Positions 34,183 through 42,882 of a DNA stretch of 64,000 nt are shown one piece after another. The stretch comes from Syntrophales bacterium (lineage in GTDB: Bacteria; Desulfobacterota; Syntrophia; Syntrophales; UBA2210), in the NCBI GenBank assembly GCA_023228425.1, contig JALOBE010000009.1:1-64000 (forward strand), given 5' to 3'. Below the pieces are notes generated by a model. That model was given only the letters and a program-made list of their open reading frames with translations, ran no database searches and was not told where the DNA came from. How positions within the stretch are numbered: the stretch's first letter is position 1; each line of letters begins with the position of its first letter. A program made the translations under genes and the position numbers.

Positions 34183-35208
34183 TCAGTACGGTTTGTCTTC
34201 AGGCAGTGTTTCTCCTATGGCGAGGCGGCACAGGTCGGTAATCATCAGGTTCGACATGCCCGCTTCTTTCGCCTTCCCCCCGAGAGTCCGGAAACAGAGA
34301 GGACAGAGGTAGACCATGGCATCGGCCCCCGCGCTTTTCGCGTCGGCCACGTTTTTCACCCGGAAGGGTTCAAAATCCTTGCCCCGCGGGAAGAGTTTAA
34401 GGTTGGGTCCCGCCATTTCAACACCGCAACAGAGGGCGTTTACGCCGTCATACTCCCGCTTGACCCGTTCCACGCCGATCATGGAGAATATCTCGTCCAC
34501 GAAATGTTCTTTTTCACCTGTAAAACGTGAAGAGCAGGGCCGCTGGTAGGCAACCTTCATGTCGAGCTTCGTAATATCCGTTTGGTGCTCTTCCAGGAAA
34601 TCCCGCAGATGCTCGAGGATGGAAAGAGGACGGAAAGGGAGGTCGATTCCGTATTCCGGTGCGATACCCTTGAGAACCGCGTAGCAATCATCGTGCACTA
34701 CAACGATTTCCTTCGCTCCCGACCCGGCCAGATTGTCCACCATTGTCTGCATGCGGTCTCGCATGATCGATTCATCACCCATGTGGACGAAGAGGACATT
34801 GCAGAAATAATGACGTCCCTTCAGAAGCGGCATGCCCTCGAAGATCTTCCCCTGAATGGCCCAGGGCATACTTCCCTCCATGACACACAGCGACATGGCC
34901 CGATCCACCTTCGGTACCGGTCGTGGCTCACCCTCGGCTTTGAAGCGGTCGGCCATCTGAGCTTTTTGCCCGGGGTCGGAAAAGTCACCCAGAGCTTCCA
35001 ACTTCTGGAGAATCAGGTCAAAGGGGCGCGCGTCTTTCGGGCAGTATTCGTTGCAGGCGGCGCAGGTTACACAATCATAAAGCCATTGCGAATCTTCACC
35101 TTCTACCAGTTTCCTGAAGGCCTCGGACCCACTTTTCTTGTCGAAGGGCAGGTAATGGCACCGGGCCAGGCAATCTCCACAAAAATCGCATTTCTCTTCG
35201 TGAAACAT
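34183..35208 (-). CDS. CCG-domain Fe-S oxidoreductase (HdrB/HdrD-like)
   Basis: A 341-residue protein. The N-terminus has two ferredoxin-type cysteine sets (CDFCGDCLARC near residue 7 and CVTCAACNEYCP near 46) for 4Fe-4S clusters. Two CCG-like domains follow: one around YQRPCSSR and LCCGVEMAG, with the cysteine pair expected to bind a non-cubane cluster, and CPLCFRTLGG near the end. Such proteins form part of heterodisulfide-reductase-like or electron-bifurcating complexes, but no partner is adjacent. AAGGAGGAATGC precedes the chosen ATG. Confidence 0.85.
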   Translation of the reverse strand: MFHEEKCDFCGDCLARCHYLPFDKKSGSEAFRKLVEGEDSQWLYDCVTCAACNEYCPKDARPFDLILQKLEALGDFSDPGQKAQMADRFKAEGEPRPVPKVDRAMSLCVMEGSMPWAIQGKIFEGMPLLKGRHYFCNVLFVHMGDESIMRDRMQTMVDNLAGSGAKEIVVVHDDCYAVLKGIAPEYGIDLPFRPLSILEHLRDFLEEHQTDITKLDMKVAYQRPCSSRFTGEKEHFVDEIFSMIGVERVKREYDGVNALCCGVEMAGPNLKLFPRGKDFEPFRVKNVADAKSAGADAMVYLCPLCFRTLGGKAKEAGMSNLMITDLCRLAIGETLPEDKPY

Positions 35209-35248
35209 GCATTCCTCCTTAAGTCGCGTAGTGATACCGCCGAATTGT

Positions 35249-35344
35249 GATGGTCCCGTAAAAAGTCCAGACTTTCCAAAGCTGCTTTGTAACTCATTGG
35301 AAATATTGGGCTCGATTTTCAAAATTCGCCATTTTTCGACTTCT
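35249..35344. repeat. 95-base repeat, inverted partner of 42746-42844
   Basis: It starts GATGGTCCCGTAAAAAGTCC and ends CATTTTTCGACTTCT. The reverse complement of 42746-42844 matches with roughly ten substitutions and small indels, including the shared core GGGCTCGATTTTCAAAATTC. The whole stretch 35209-35824 carries three repeat types (this, 35366-35626 and 35731-35793) and no gene that I can support. Confidence 0.85.
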
Positions 35345-35365
35345 CAGTGTCATAGGCGTGCGTAT

Positions 35366-35626
35366 GAGACCTTTAAAAAGCTGTCGATTGTGTCATTTCG
35401 ACCTCTCTCCTGTCATTTCGACCTCTTCCCCGTCGCCTCGAACGTTCCCCCGTCGCCTCGAACGTTTCCCCGTCACTTCGAACGCATGTGAGAAGTCTCA
35501 AAGATCCCTCGCTTTGCTCGGGACAGGGATTTCTCGTCGCTTCGCTCCTCGAAATGACAAAATTGCTTCGCTCCTCGAAATGACGGACCTTAAGGCGCTC
35601 CTCGAAATGATAAAATGAAAGGTCTC
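35366..35626. repeat. MITE-like repeat with GTCATTTCGA units and GAGACCTTT/AAAGGTCTC ends
   Basis: Perfect 9-bp terminal inverted repeats (35366-35374 and 35618-35626) enclose five tandem GTCATTTCGA/GTCGCCTCGA units, the block GATCCCTCGCTTTGCTCG, and four inverted CTCCTCGAAATGA units. It has the same organisation as 16097-16284 with more units on both sides, so unit number varies between copies. Confidence 0.85.
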
Positions 35627-35730
35627 AGCATATGAAGTCATGGAGCGCACAATTCCGGAGATGGGGGCGTTGCCCGCACCGATGTCGATTCGGTCTCCTT
35701 CTCCGGTTTTGCCGGCGCTTCCATACTCAA

Positions 35731-35793
35731 CAATGCCCCCTTATGACACGTCGGTTGTATGATGCAGATCCGTCCGAGGCGGGCCGGGACGCC
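35731..35793. repeat. 63-base repeat, partner of 46610-46671
   Basis: It shares TGCCC-CTTA-GRCACGTCRGTTGTATGATGCAG followed by CCGNCNGAGGCGGGCC with the stretch at 46610-46671, in the same orientation. The conserved GTTGTATGATGCAG core stands out. The function is unknown. Confidence 0.75.
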
Positions 35794-35824
35794 TTGTACG
35801 AGTTCATCGATTCCGACGTATCTC

Positions 35825-36841
35825 TCATATTTTTTCCGCGATGTAAAGTTGCCGAAGGGCATAATTTTGATAATCCTTGAAAATATTATCAGGAATACTC
35901 TTTTGCACCACTTTCAGGCCCATGGAGGATAAATCTTCAGCGGTGAAGTGGCAGGAGGTGTATCCCGTAATGATGACGTGTCCGCCTGTTTTCAATCGGT
36001 TGATTGTTCCGGCCAGTATGCTGCGGGATTTTTCACGGGATGTCACCTGCCGGTTCAGAAGCCCGCTGAAAACGATCGTGTCGAACATGGCACCGGAAGC
36101 AAGAATCGAGCCTACGTCCTCTCCGTCGCCCAGGAATACACGGTGAATCCCTTTTCCCCGGGCCGCTTCGATATTGTCGGCGTTGATGTCGATTCCCCAG
36201 CAGCATGGGGGCGGCCTCCGGCGGAGCGAGCCTGTCGACGGATCCTTCGTTTCGTTCCAGGTCCGCTGGATGGAGGCAATGAGATCACCTGAGCCGCAGC
36301 CCACATCCAGAAGATGTTCTCCGATCCATGTTTCATCGTTGTTACGCGGGTCCGGATGTTCATTCCAGGGGGTCGTCGGGCGGGCGGCGCGGCAGCTTTC
36401 CAGGGCCTCGATAACGGCGGGATAGATGACATTTTCATATATGCCGAATTCAGGGCTTTCGTCGAAACGTCCCCAGGCGACCGGACACTGTCTGTTTCTT
36501 TCGGGGACGATGAGTTCCACATCATTGTTCCCCCGGCGAGCGATGTGGCCGATAAAGAGCCTTTCCTCCCGCTCGTCGATGGGGTGACCTTCGATCTCGG
36601 GCCAGAAGTCGTCGATATCCTCACAACGGACGTTCTCCACAAGGGCGCCGATATGCCTGAGGGTTCCTTCCGGTGAGGCTTCGTCCTCGAGGTCTCCCTG
36701 AATAAACCGGAATCCCCGGTAGACGATGATATTCATCCAGAAACCCTTGATCGGGCTGACGGGTCGCTCCCGAACGACACGAACGAGACGCTCAAAATCA
36801 GCCGTAGAAATGTCTGCGCTGTGATTGCCGGGTATATTCAT
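35825..36841 (-). CDS. SAM-dependent methyltransferase with novel N-terminal domain
   Basis: A 338-residue protein. The C-terminal half is a class I methyltransferase: HLLDVGCGSGD (SAM motif I, about residue 180), WGIDINADNIEAA (the acidic ribose-binding loop) and DTIVFSGLLNRQV, then IITGYTSCHF. The first ~170 residues resemble no domain I know and may bind the substrate. The start is the ATG at MNIPGNHSA, after GGACAGGAAT; an open frame continuing upstream overlaps the GDSL gene in another frame and is ignored. It lies 118 bases after that gene. The substrate is unknown. Confidence 0.75.
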   Translation of the reverse strand: MNIPGNHSADISTADFERLVRVVRERPVSPIKGFWMNIIVYRGFRFIQGDLEDEASPEGTLRHIGALVENVRCEDIDDFWPEIEGHPIDEREERLFIGHIARRGNNDVELIVPERNRQCPVAWGRFDESPEFGIYENVIYPAVIEALESCRAARPTTPWNEHPDPRNNDETWIGEHLLDVGCGSGDLIASIQRTWNETKDPSTGSLRRRPPPCCWGIDINADNIEAARGKGIHRVFLGDGEDVGSILASGAMFDTIVFSGLLNRQVTSREKSRSILAGTINRLKTGGHVIITGYTSCHFTAEDLSSMGLKVVQKSIPDNIFKDYQNYALRQLYIAEKI

Positions 36842-36959
36842 ATTCCTGTCCGCGATGGGGAAAGGTTTATCAATTTCTGTGCCATAATACAAGGCCGTTA
36901 CCCTGTAGGGGAAGGAATAAAATAGACGCGGACGGTGATGATCCCTGTCAGGGTGGTTT

Positions 36960-37568
36960 TTAAGAAAAAAGCTCGATGATCGCTTCGGCCATGACCCTGT
37001 AGCCGGCAACGGTAGGGTGTACCAGGTCAAACTGGACGAGGTTTTCATAATGAACGCCCGAAGCGATGGTTTTTTTCCAGTGTTCATGAACCCTGGCGAC
37101 AGGCAGTCCGTTCGATTCGCCCAAATGCTCGATGATATCGTAATATTCTTCGGCAAAGTGCCGCTCCCCGATATCACCCACGTGGCCCGCCGTGACGAGG
37201 ACAATGTCGGCGTCACCGGCGTTTTTGACTCTGTCGATAATGGCCTGCATATTGTCCTTGAATTGTTCCGGAGTAAATCCATAGGCAGCGTCGTTGAGGG
37301 CGTACTGAATCAGCACGCAGTCCGGGGACTGGTGCAGGATGGACCGATCCACGCGGATACGGCCGAAATCGGCCGTATCACCGGGTATGCCGCTGGCTAT
37401 GATAGTGACGGGGGTCGCGGGGTATCGTTCCCTGAACCACTCCCGGAGAAAATCGATGTATCCCTTGGGGGCCATCCAGCCCGTGGTAAGAGAGTCTCCG
37501 ATGGCGGCCACCGCTGTAGGTGTTCCTGATTCCAGGCGGGCAATGGTCTTTTCCGGTTTCAGTATCAC
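36960..37568 (-). CDS. SGNH/GDSL-family esterase
   Basis: A 202-residue hydrolase. Block I is AAIGDSLTTGW near residue 20 (nucleophile Ser), block II has ASGIPGDTA (oxyanion Gly), block III is QYALNDAAYG (Asn), and block V is DLVHPTVAG (Asp and His). All four catalytic elements are present. No signal peptide is seen, so it is probably cytoplasmic. The start is a GTG preceded by AAGGAG with correct spacing; the upstream frame runs into a repeat. The GTG overlaps the stop of a short upstream frame (GTGA), which may be a remnant of a coupled gene. Confidence 0.85.
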   Translation of the reverse strand: MILKPEKTIARLESGTPTAVAAIGDSLTTGWMAPKGYIDFLREWFRERYPATPVTIIASGIPGDTADFGRIRVDRSILHQSPDCVLIQYALNDAAYGFTPEQFKDNMQAIIDRVKNAGDADIVLVTAGHVGDIGERHFAEEYYDIIEHLGESNGLPVARVHEHWKKTIASGVHYENLVQFDLVHPTVAGYRVMAEAIIELFS

Positions 37569-37675
37569 GGCCGGTACTCCTTGAGCAATCCTTCGGCGCG
37601 GGGCCGGTTCACGATGGTGCCGATGTCTTTCATCCGTTTTGCAACCCGGTTCTTCTCCCGATCGTTTACGGCGGC

Positions 37676-37765
37676 GGTAGTAAAGAAAGATTTCTCGTCG
37701 CTTCGCTCCTCGAAATGACGGTGCCTCGAGCGCTTCTCGGGATGACACAATTCAATAATTCTACA
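37676..37765. repeat. Short GTCATTTCGA-family element
   Basis: AAAGATTTCTCGTCGCTTCG and CTCCTCGAAATGACGG, one more diverged unit (CTTCTCGGGATGACACAATT), then unique sequence. This is the shortest member of the family in the window. The rest of 37569-38002 shows only a short frame (ending at 37565 with NRVAKRMKDIGTIVNRPR) that could be the tail of a gene cut by this repeat, plus the upstream region of the amidohydrolase. Confidence 0.65.
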
Positions 37766-38002
37766 GCAAACAGTCAAGGCCTGAATGGACAGAATCAACC
37801 GTATCACATTTTAGAGGACGCCGTTCCCATTTCCTGAGGTAAAGGTTCGCCTTCAGGAGGCGTCGGCGCCATCATACTTTATTTTCCGGCACGATACCAC
37901 CGGATCAAAAAATTCCGTGAGAGGGAACATTTTACAAAGATGTCTGATTCTGGTACGAGATAAGAAAAACAACGAACGAATCAGCATAGGAAGGAACACA
38001 AG

Positions 38003-38776
38003 ATGACTATAATAGATTCCCACGCCCATTGCGGTATCCACGATCGGTATCCGCCCCAGTCTTTCGAGGATTACTACGGCGAAGTCAAGGGCAGTCCCAT
38101 TACCGGCGTCTCCATGTTCCCTCCGGTCATGGAGATCTATGACAGAAACGATCCGTTTTTTGAAGATACGCCCGCCTGGCGCCGATCCCGGAAAACCGCC
38201 AACGAATACGTGCTGAACCTGCGGGACAGGGAGATAGGTGTGTACCCCTATCTTTTCCTGTGGAATGACTTTGCCGTCGATCAGCTCACGGACAGGCACT
38301 GTGGAATCAAGTGGCACCGCCATGACTACGAGCCCACCTACAACTACGACGATCCCGCCTGTGCCGCGGCGGTTGAAACGATCCGGCAGAGAAACCTTCC
38401 CATCGTCCTGGAAGAGGAATTTTCCAATACCCTGTGGTTCATTGACGAACTCGCCGGCGGGACGACGGTCATCATACCGCACCTGGGAATGCTCAACGGA
38501 GGGTATTCGCGTATCAAGACGGCAGGACTCTGGGAAAGACCGAACGTCTGGGCCGATACAGCTCTTGCTTCATCCTACGAGATTGCGGATTATATTGACA
38601 ATTACGGCCACGAACGACTGTTGTACGGATCTGATTATCCCTTCGGGAACCCCGTTTCGGAACTTATGAAAGTACTCCGATTGAAAATAGACGACGAGAT
38701 CAAGGCCGACATATGCGGGAATAATCTCCTGCGCCTCTACGGTACCATCAGGCGGGACAATCCGGAGAAGAGATGA
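38003..38776 (+). CDS. Amidohydrolase-family TIM-barrel metal hydrolase/decarboxylase
   Basis: A 257-residue amidohydrolase-2 type protein. The metal-binding HxH is in IIDSHAHCG at residues 7-9. Further barrel-end residues are in IPHLGML (His), and the late metal-ligand Asp is in LYGSDYPFG. The family includes decarboxylases and hydrolases of cyclic or aromatic acids; the substrate is unclear. AGGAAGGAACACAAG precedes the start. It is a single gene, convergent with the DUF4185 lipoprotein. Confidence 0.85.
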   Translation: MTIIDSHAHCGIHDRYPPQSFEDYYGEVKGSPITGVSMFPPVMEIYDRNDPFFEDTPAWRRSRKTANEYVLNLRDREIGVYPYLFLWNDFAVDQLTDRHCGIKWHRHDYEPTYNYDDPACAAAVETIRQRNLPIVLEEEFSNTLWFIDELAGGTTVIIPHLGMLNGGYSRIKTAGLWERPNVWADTALASSYEIADYIDNYGHERLLYGSDYPFGNPVSELMKVLRLKIDDEIKADICGNNLLRLYGTIRRDNPEKR

Positions 38777-38794
38777 CCGCCGGACAGTCGGTTC

Positions 38795-40159
38795 TTACAG
38801 TTCTTCCCGGTTCTGTCGTTGCCTTATTTTTTTCAATTCCGCTTCCCGGATTTCTTTGCGTTCTTCCATGCACCGGCGGCACCACTCGGTGTAACCGCAC
38901 TGTCCCTTGCAGTTCTGGAAATCTTCGTCCACTTCCGGAACAGAACCGGGACGGATGGTTTTCGATGAATCAGGCATGACTGGCTCTCCATAAGGCACGC
39001 GGTTAACAACAGGACGGTAGAGAAAAAGGTTTGTACGCAAGAAGCTTCTGTCGTCTTCCAAATCTTCATATGAATTGCAGACATAGGTGACGACCAGGTT
39101 TCTTCCCCGGGAGAAGTCCCGGTGTTCCTTGCCGGCATAACAGAAGGTCTTGCCATGGTAACGGGGACTGTCCGGGTCTACTTCAGGAATGGGCGCGAGC
39201 AGGGTTTCCGGTTCGCTCCAGGGACCTTCCGGCGCGTCGGCCGTTTGATACAGCATCCGGTCGCCCCCGTTGTCAAGAGACAGATAGAGGGCAACCCATT
39301 TCCCCAGGCTCGGATGGTACCGCACGGACATCTCCGACACGGCGGCTCCGATGACGATTTTCACCCGCTCATGTTCCAGGTCGTGTTCCCAGCGCCCGTC
39401 ACCGGTGAAATACTCGATGGACCGGCCCGGATCATCAAGGTCTCGCAGGGGTATCCTGGCGAGAATATTGCCCAGAACAGGCACCCCGTTCTCCGTTGCG
39501 CCGTAGAGGGGGTAAAAATAAACATTGTCACCGTATACAACCGATGTCGTGGCGAACGCCATGATTTCCCCGGGGACGCCGGGCGCCAGGTCCAGGAAGT
39601 CTCCTTCCCAGCGGTTCGGGTCCTCGTCTTCGAAGTTCTCGATCCTGACTATGCTATGCCCAAGGATGGTGAACGGGAAGGGACCCTCCCTGTCCGGGTC
39701 GGCGCCTATCGACACAAGTGGGATGTAGAGCCTGTGATCCACCATGAAGGGGTCCTGGGGCCACAGCCATTCGCCATCCCCGAAGGATGAAACAAACCGC
39801 CCGTCTTTTCGGTTTATCCAGTAGCGGATGTGAAATTCCCCCTCATCGGTACAGGTCGAGGTCGCCAGTGTGGTCCCGAAGACCACCTCCATTCCCACCC
39901 GATCTTTCAGACCTTCCCGGCCGGACACGAAGGAGTCCCCGAAAAGCCACAGGACACGTGTTTCATCAAGCCTGATGGAGTAGGCGCCATCGCCGCCGTA
40001 CCACCCGTCCCTGTCGGGGAAAGCCGGCAGGCACGTCGAAGACGGAGAGAGCGGATGGTTATGGAGCCTCCCCTCTTCCGACGAACAGGAAATAACAAGT
40101 AATAATGCCGGCAGCAGGACAGCCAGCACGTCCGCCACCCGCGTGGATCGAAGCGTCAC
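38795..40159 (-). CDS. DUF4185-like exported lipoprotein
   Basis: A 454-residue protein with a lipoprotein signal peptide (hydrophobic run then VISCSSEE, lipobox Cys near residue 24). The mature part looks like a five-bladed propeller of the DUF4185/glycoside-hydrolase-like class (ETRVLWLFGDSFVSG near the start, repeated GDNVYFYPLYG- and VRYHPSLGKWVALYLS-type blades). The last 35 residues are charged and contain four closely spaced cysteines (CKGQCGYTEWCRRC). The start is a GTG after GGGGAGGCTTTCC; 56 more codons are open upstream but lie outside the signal peptide. The function is unknown, possibly sugar-polymer binding or cleavage. Confidence 0.75.
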   Translation of the reverse strand: MTLRSTRVADVLAVLLPALLLVISCSSEEGRLHNHPLSPSSTCLPAFPDRDGWYGGDGAYSIRLDETRVLWLFGDSFVSGREGLKDRVGMEVVFGTTLATSTCTDEGEFHIRYWINRKDGRFVSSFGDGEWLWPQDPFMVDHRLYIPLVSIGADPDREGPFPFTILGHSIVRIENFEDEDPNRWEGDFLDLAPGVPGEIMAFATTSVVYGDNVYFYPLYGATENGVPVLGNILARIPLRDLDDPGRSIEYFTGDGRWEHDLEHERVKIVIGAAVSEMSVRYHPSLGKWVALYLSLDNGGDRMLYQTADAPEGPWSEPETLLAPIPEVDPDSPRYHGKTFCYAGKEHRDFSRGRNLVVTYVCNSYEDLEDDRSFLRTNLFLYRPVVNRVPYGEPVMPDSSKTIRPGSVPEVDEDFQNCKGQCGYTEWCRRCMEERKEIREAELKKIRQRQNREEL

Positions 40160-40333
40160 GGAAAGCCTCCCCGGTACGAACCTTCTTCTGTACCTGCGGC
40201 GAAAAGGCACCATCGGAACTCGAACTCGTCGCCTCAGAGGGCCCGGAGCAGAAACAGAAGCGCCGAACTCCACGGAGGTGAATCCGGCGCGGTGCCTGCA
40301 AGGCGTCGTTCCCGCCCGCGCGGGCACGATGTG

Positions 40334-40912
40334 TTATAGTCCCAGGTAGCCGTCCCGTAATTTTTTATCGGCCTGCTCACCGAGATTGTATCGGAAATAC
40401 ATGCGGATAAAATCCGGATCGTTGATGGTACCCTTGACTTCACCCTGATACTCCAGCGTCAGACCCTCCCCCGGGATATAGGTTGCCACCGACGTCAGTC
40501 CCGGTTCCATGTCCTTGTCCAGCCAGGAGGCGTATTTTTTTATGTTGGTCTGCTGCGCTGCTATCATTTCAGCCGGATTGGCCTTTTCAATGGCTTCGAT
40601 AAACCCTTCCTGAAGTTTCGCTGCTGTAGCTTTATTGGTGAGATACACCAGGTAAAACTGCTTGATCTGATCAGATTCAATAGCTTCCCGGGCGTTGTTG
40701 GTGGGATTCTCCAGATAAAACCCGCCGGCAAAAACATTGACCACGACAAGCGCTTTGCGTGAGGCCAGGCCGTTCAGATATACCTGGGTATCATTGATAA
40801 TCTTTTGCGTGGGAAACGGAACGCCAAGAATTTCTTTGTCGGCACTGAATGCCGCCGGAGCCACACAGAGTATCATGGCTGCCACAATGATTCCTGCTAC
40901 AAGTTTTTTCAT
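40334..40912 (-). CDS. Exported chalcone-isomerase-like protein
   Basis: A 192-residue protein with a cleavable signal peptide (MKKLVAGIIVAAMILCVAPA, cut near AFSA). The rest has the chalcone isomerase/CHI-like fold pattern: a short beta-rich start (GVPFPTQKIINDTQVYLNG), ALVVVNVFAGGFYLE, then helices and DPDFIRMYFRYNLG near the end. Bacterial homologues are periplasmic, and no isomerase activity is established for most of them. GGGGGGAGATGCTT is the ribosome site and excludes the upstream ATG. It may be co-transcribed with the DUF4185 gene. Confidence 0.8.
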   Translation of the reverse strand: MKKLVAGIIVAAMILCVAPAAFSADKEILGVPFPTQKIINDTQVYLNGLASRKALVVVNVFAGGFYLENPTNNAREAIESDQIKQFYLVYLTNKATAAKLQEGFIEAIEKANPAEMIAAQQTNIKKYASWLDKDMEPGLTSVATYIPGEGLTLEYQGEVKGTINDPDFIRMYFRYNLGEQADKKLRDGYLGL

Positions 40913-41066
40913 AAGCATCTCCCCCCGTTTCGACCTGTTTGTAACAACCCGGGCCTCCATCGGCCGGACTGTGCCGCCATTGGGCCGCGTCGAAGAGTAT
41001 AGGAGGGCTGATTTTTGATGTCAAGGAGTATTACGGTTAAGGGAGCAGGGCACTGAAGTCTGATGT

Positions 41067-42386
41067 TCAGCCGGGATTGTCCCCGCAGTGCAGGGCAATC
41101 CGCTCGGGTGCCTCTTCCATCAGTGCCGTCAGCTCATCCACCCGGCGGTTGAATTCATCACGTTTTTCCGCGGGCATGGATGACGCCGTCGGGATGGGGG
41201 CGGTCAGGGGATTTACCGGGCGGCCCCTCATATGCAGTTCGAAGTGAAGATGGGGACCCGTGGAACGGCCGGTGTTGCCCGAGAGCGCCACCCGTTCGCC
41301 GCGCCGAACCTTCTGGCCCCGCCTGACCAGGATACGGCTCAAATGTAAATACCGTGACGCATAATGGCCGCCGTGCTGTATTTCCACGTATTTCCCCGCG
41401 AAAGGATGATTGTGGACGCGGGTTACCACCCCGTCACCGATAGACAGAACGGGTGTGCCGGAGGGCATCGAGAAATCAACACCATTGTGGGGCGATGCGC
41501 GGCCTGTAACCGGATGCCGGCGGGCGGGGCTGAAATGGGATGTGATCCTGTGGTTTCCCGTCGTGGGGTACCGCCGAAAGGCCCGTGCGAGGCTCTTTCC
41601 TTCCTGATCATAATACCGCCCGTTCTCAGAAAGAAAGGCGCTGTGGACTTGTCTTCCCCGGTATATGCGAACTCCTTCGATGCGACTCTGGCCGGTAAAC
41701 TCTCCATCAACGAACTGACGGCTGCGGACCACCTGGAACCGGTCGCCGGAGCGCATATCCCGGGAAAACAGGATCTGGTCACGAAAGAGTTCCGTAACGT
41801 TTCCTGTTTCCTGCTCGGTCAGGCCGGAACTTCTCGCCGAGGCATAGAAACTGCTGGTGATAGCTCCATCGAGAAGTTCTTGTTTCCATTCGCCGGGAAC
41901 GATGATCTCTTCGTAATCAAAGTTCGTCTCGTCCACGCGGCTGTAGAGTACCCGGTTTCCGGGATGAATGAACAGTTCCATGATTAAAAGGGCGAAGGTG
42001 TCCGGGTTCATGGTAAAGGTGAGCCTGTGGCCCGGCTTGAGCACATCCAGGGCCAGGAGGGATTCGTCTGCCGAAAGAACCCGGCACATGTCACCCTGGC
42101 TTATGCCGTGGGCGTCAAAGATTGAACTCAGAGTGTCACCGGCGGCGATGGTCCGGGTGAAGATGTGGTCATGTTCTTCCGTGGACGGTGCGCCGCCGTG
42201 AACAACGGCCCCGAAGTCGTCCTTTACCGTCGCTCTCACATGAGCGGACGAGGGTGTGAAAAAAACTTTCCAGGCAATCCACGACAGTCCCGTGATCATA
42301 AGCAGGCACAGAAGGAACATTCGCAATCTGCGGCGCGTTTCCAAGCGGTTTCCCCGGAAAGAATTCCTGATAGAAAACATAATCAC
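41067..42386 (-). CDS. M23-family peptidoglycan endopeptidase (MepM-like)
   Basis: A 439-residue envelope protein. An N-terminal membrane anchor (about residues 23-42) is followed by an OapA/LysM-like module (FTRTIAAGDTLSSIFDAHG), a middle Csd3-like domain, and a LytM/M23 zinc peptidase. The zinc ligands are in SPHNGVDF (His and Asp) and GPHLHFELH (His-x-His). It should cut peptide cross-links in murein during cell growth. An alternative start is two codons downstream. It is a single gene and appears intact. Confidence 0.9.
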   Translation of the reverse strand: MIMFSIRNSFRGNRLETRRRLRMFLLCLLMITGLSWIAWKVFFTPSSAHVRATVKDDFGAVVHGGAPSTEEHDHIFTRTIAAGDTLSSIFDAHGISQGDMCRVLSADESLLALDVLKPGHRLTFTMNPDTFALLIMELFIHPGNRVLYSRVDETNFDYEEIIVPGEWKQELLDGAITSSFYASARSSGLTEQETGNVTELFRDQILFSRDMRSGDRFQVVRSRQFVDGEFTGQSRIEGVRIYRGRQVHSAFLSENGRYYDQEGKSLARAFRRYPTTGNHRITSHFSPARRHPVTGRASPHNGVDFSMPSGTPVLSIGDGVVTRVHNHPFAGKYVEIQHGGHYASRYLHLSRILVRRGQKVRRGERVALSGNTGRSTGPHLHFELHMRGRPVNPLTAPIPTASSMPAEKRDEFNRRVDELTALMEEAPERIALHCGDNPG

Positions 42387-42882
42387 CCGGCAGAGATATA
42401 CTTTGTTGTAAAGCTCAACTGCGCGTTATTCCTGAAATGTCACTTCCGGTAACGGGGCGACGTCATGAAACCGTATCGTCATAACGTTTAAACGTCAAGA
42501 CGTTTTTGAAAGGCGAACAGTGATGAACTCGAAAAGTCGAAAAACGTCTGGGTTGGGAGCACCTTGTAAAAAGCTCCTTGAGGCACGGCGTACACATCCT
42601 TACGGCGCGTCACCGGACGGGATATTCGCGGCCGGCCGTTTCCTGTATCCGCGCGCTCATTGCCGGTGCTTGATTATTTGTCTTGATTACGGCACGATAC
42701 TTCATATACTCTGACTTCACACCACAGAGAAAACTGACGGGATCGTACAAAGTCGAAAAATGGTGAATTTTGAAAATCGAGCCCGATATTTCCCATGAGC
42801 TACAAAGCTGCTTTTGGGAAATGTGGACTTTTTACGGGACCATCAGGCCTGAATATGAAACATATCGACAGGAGGTTATTTC
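42387..42882. other. Gene-free stretch with repeats upstream of flavodoxin-like gene
   Basis: About 500 bases. At 42499-42550 there are CGTTTAAACGTCAAGACG and GTCGAAAAACGTC segments and, near 42570, GGAGC-ACCTTGTAAAAA-GCTCC, which resembles the TAAAAAG palindrome family. The inverted partner (42746-42844) of the repeat at 35249 follows. No gene is supported. Confidence 0.6.
42746..42844. repeat. 95-base repeat, inverted partner of 35249-35344
   Basis: It reads AAAGTCGAAAAATGGTGAAT... to ...GGACTTTTTACGGGACCATC. Its reverse complement aligns along its length with 35249-35344. It lies directly upstream of the flavodoxin-like gene and leaves about 40 bases for a promoter. Confidence 0.85.

Noticed and set aside
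34012..34530. A 172-codon + strand frame downstream of the strong promoter at 33913
   Set aside because: Most of it lies antisense to the Fe-S protein gene and passes through the GC hairpin; no family resemblance.
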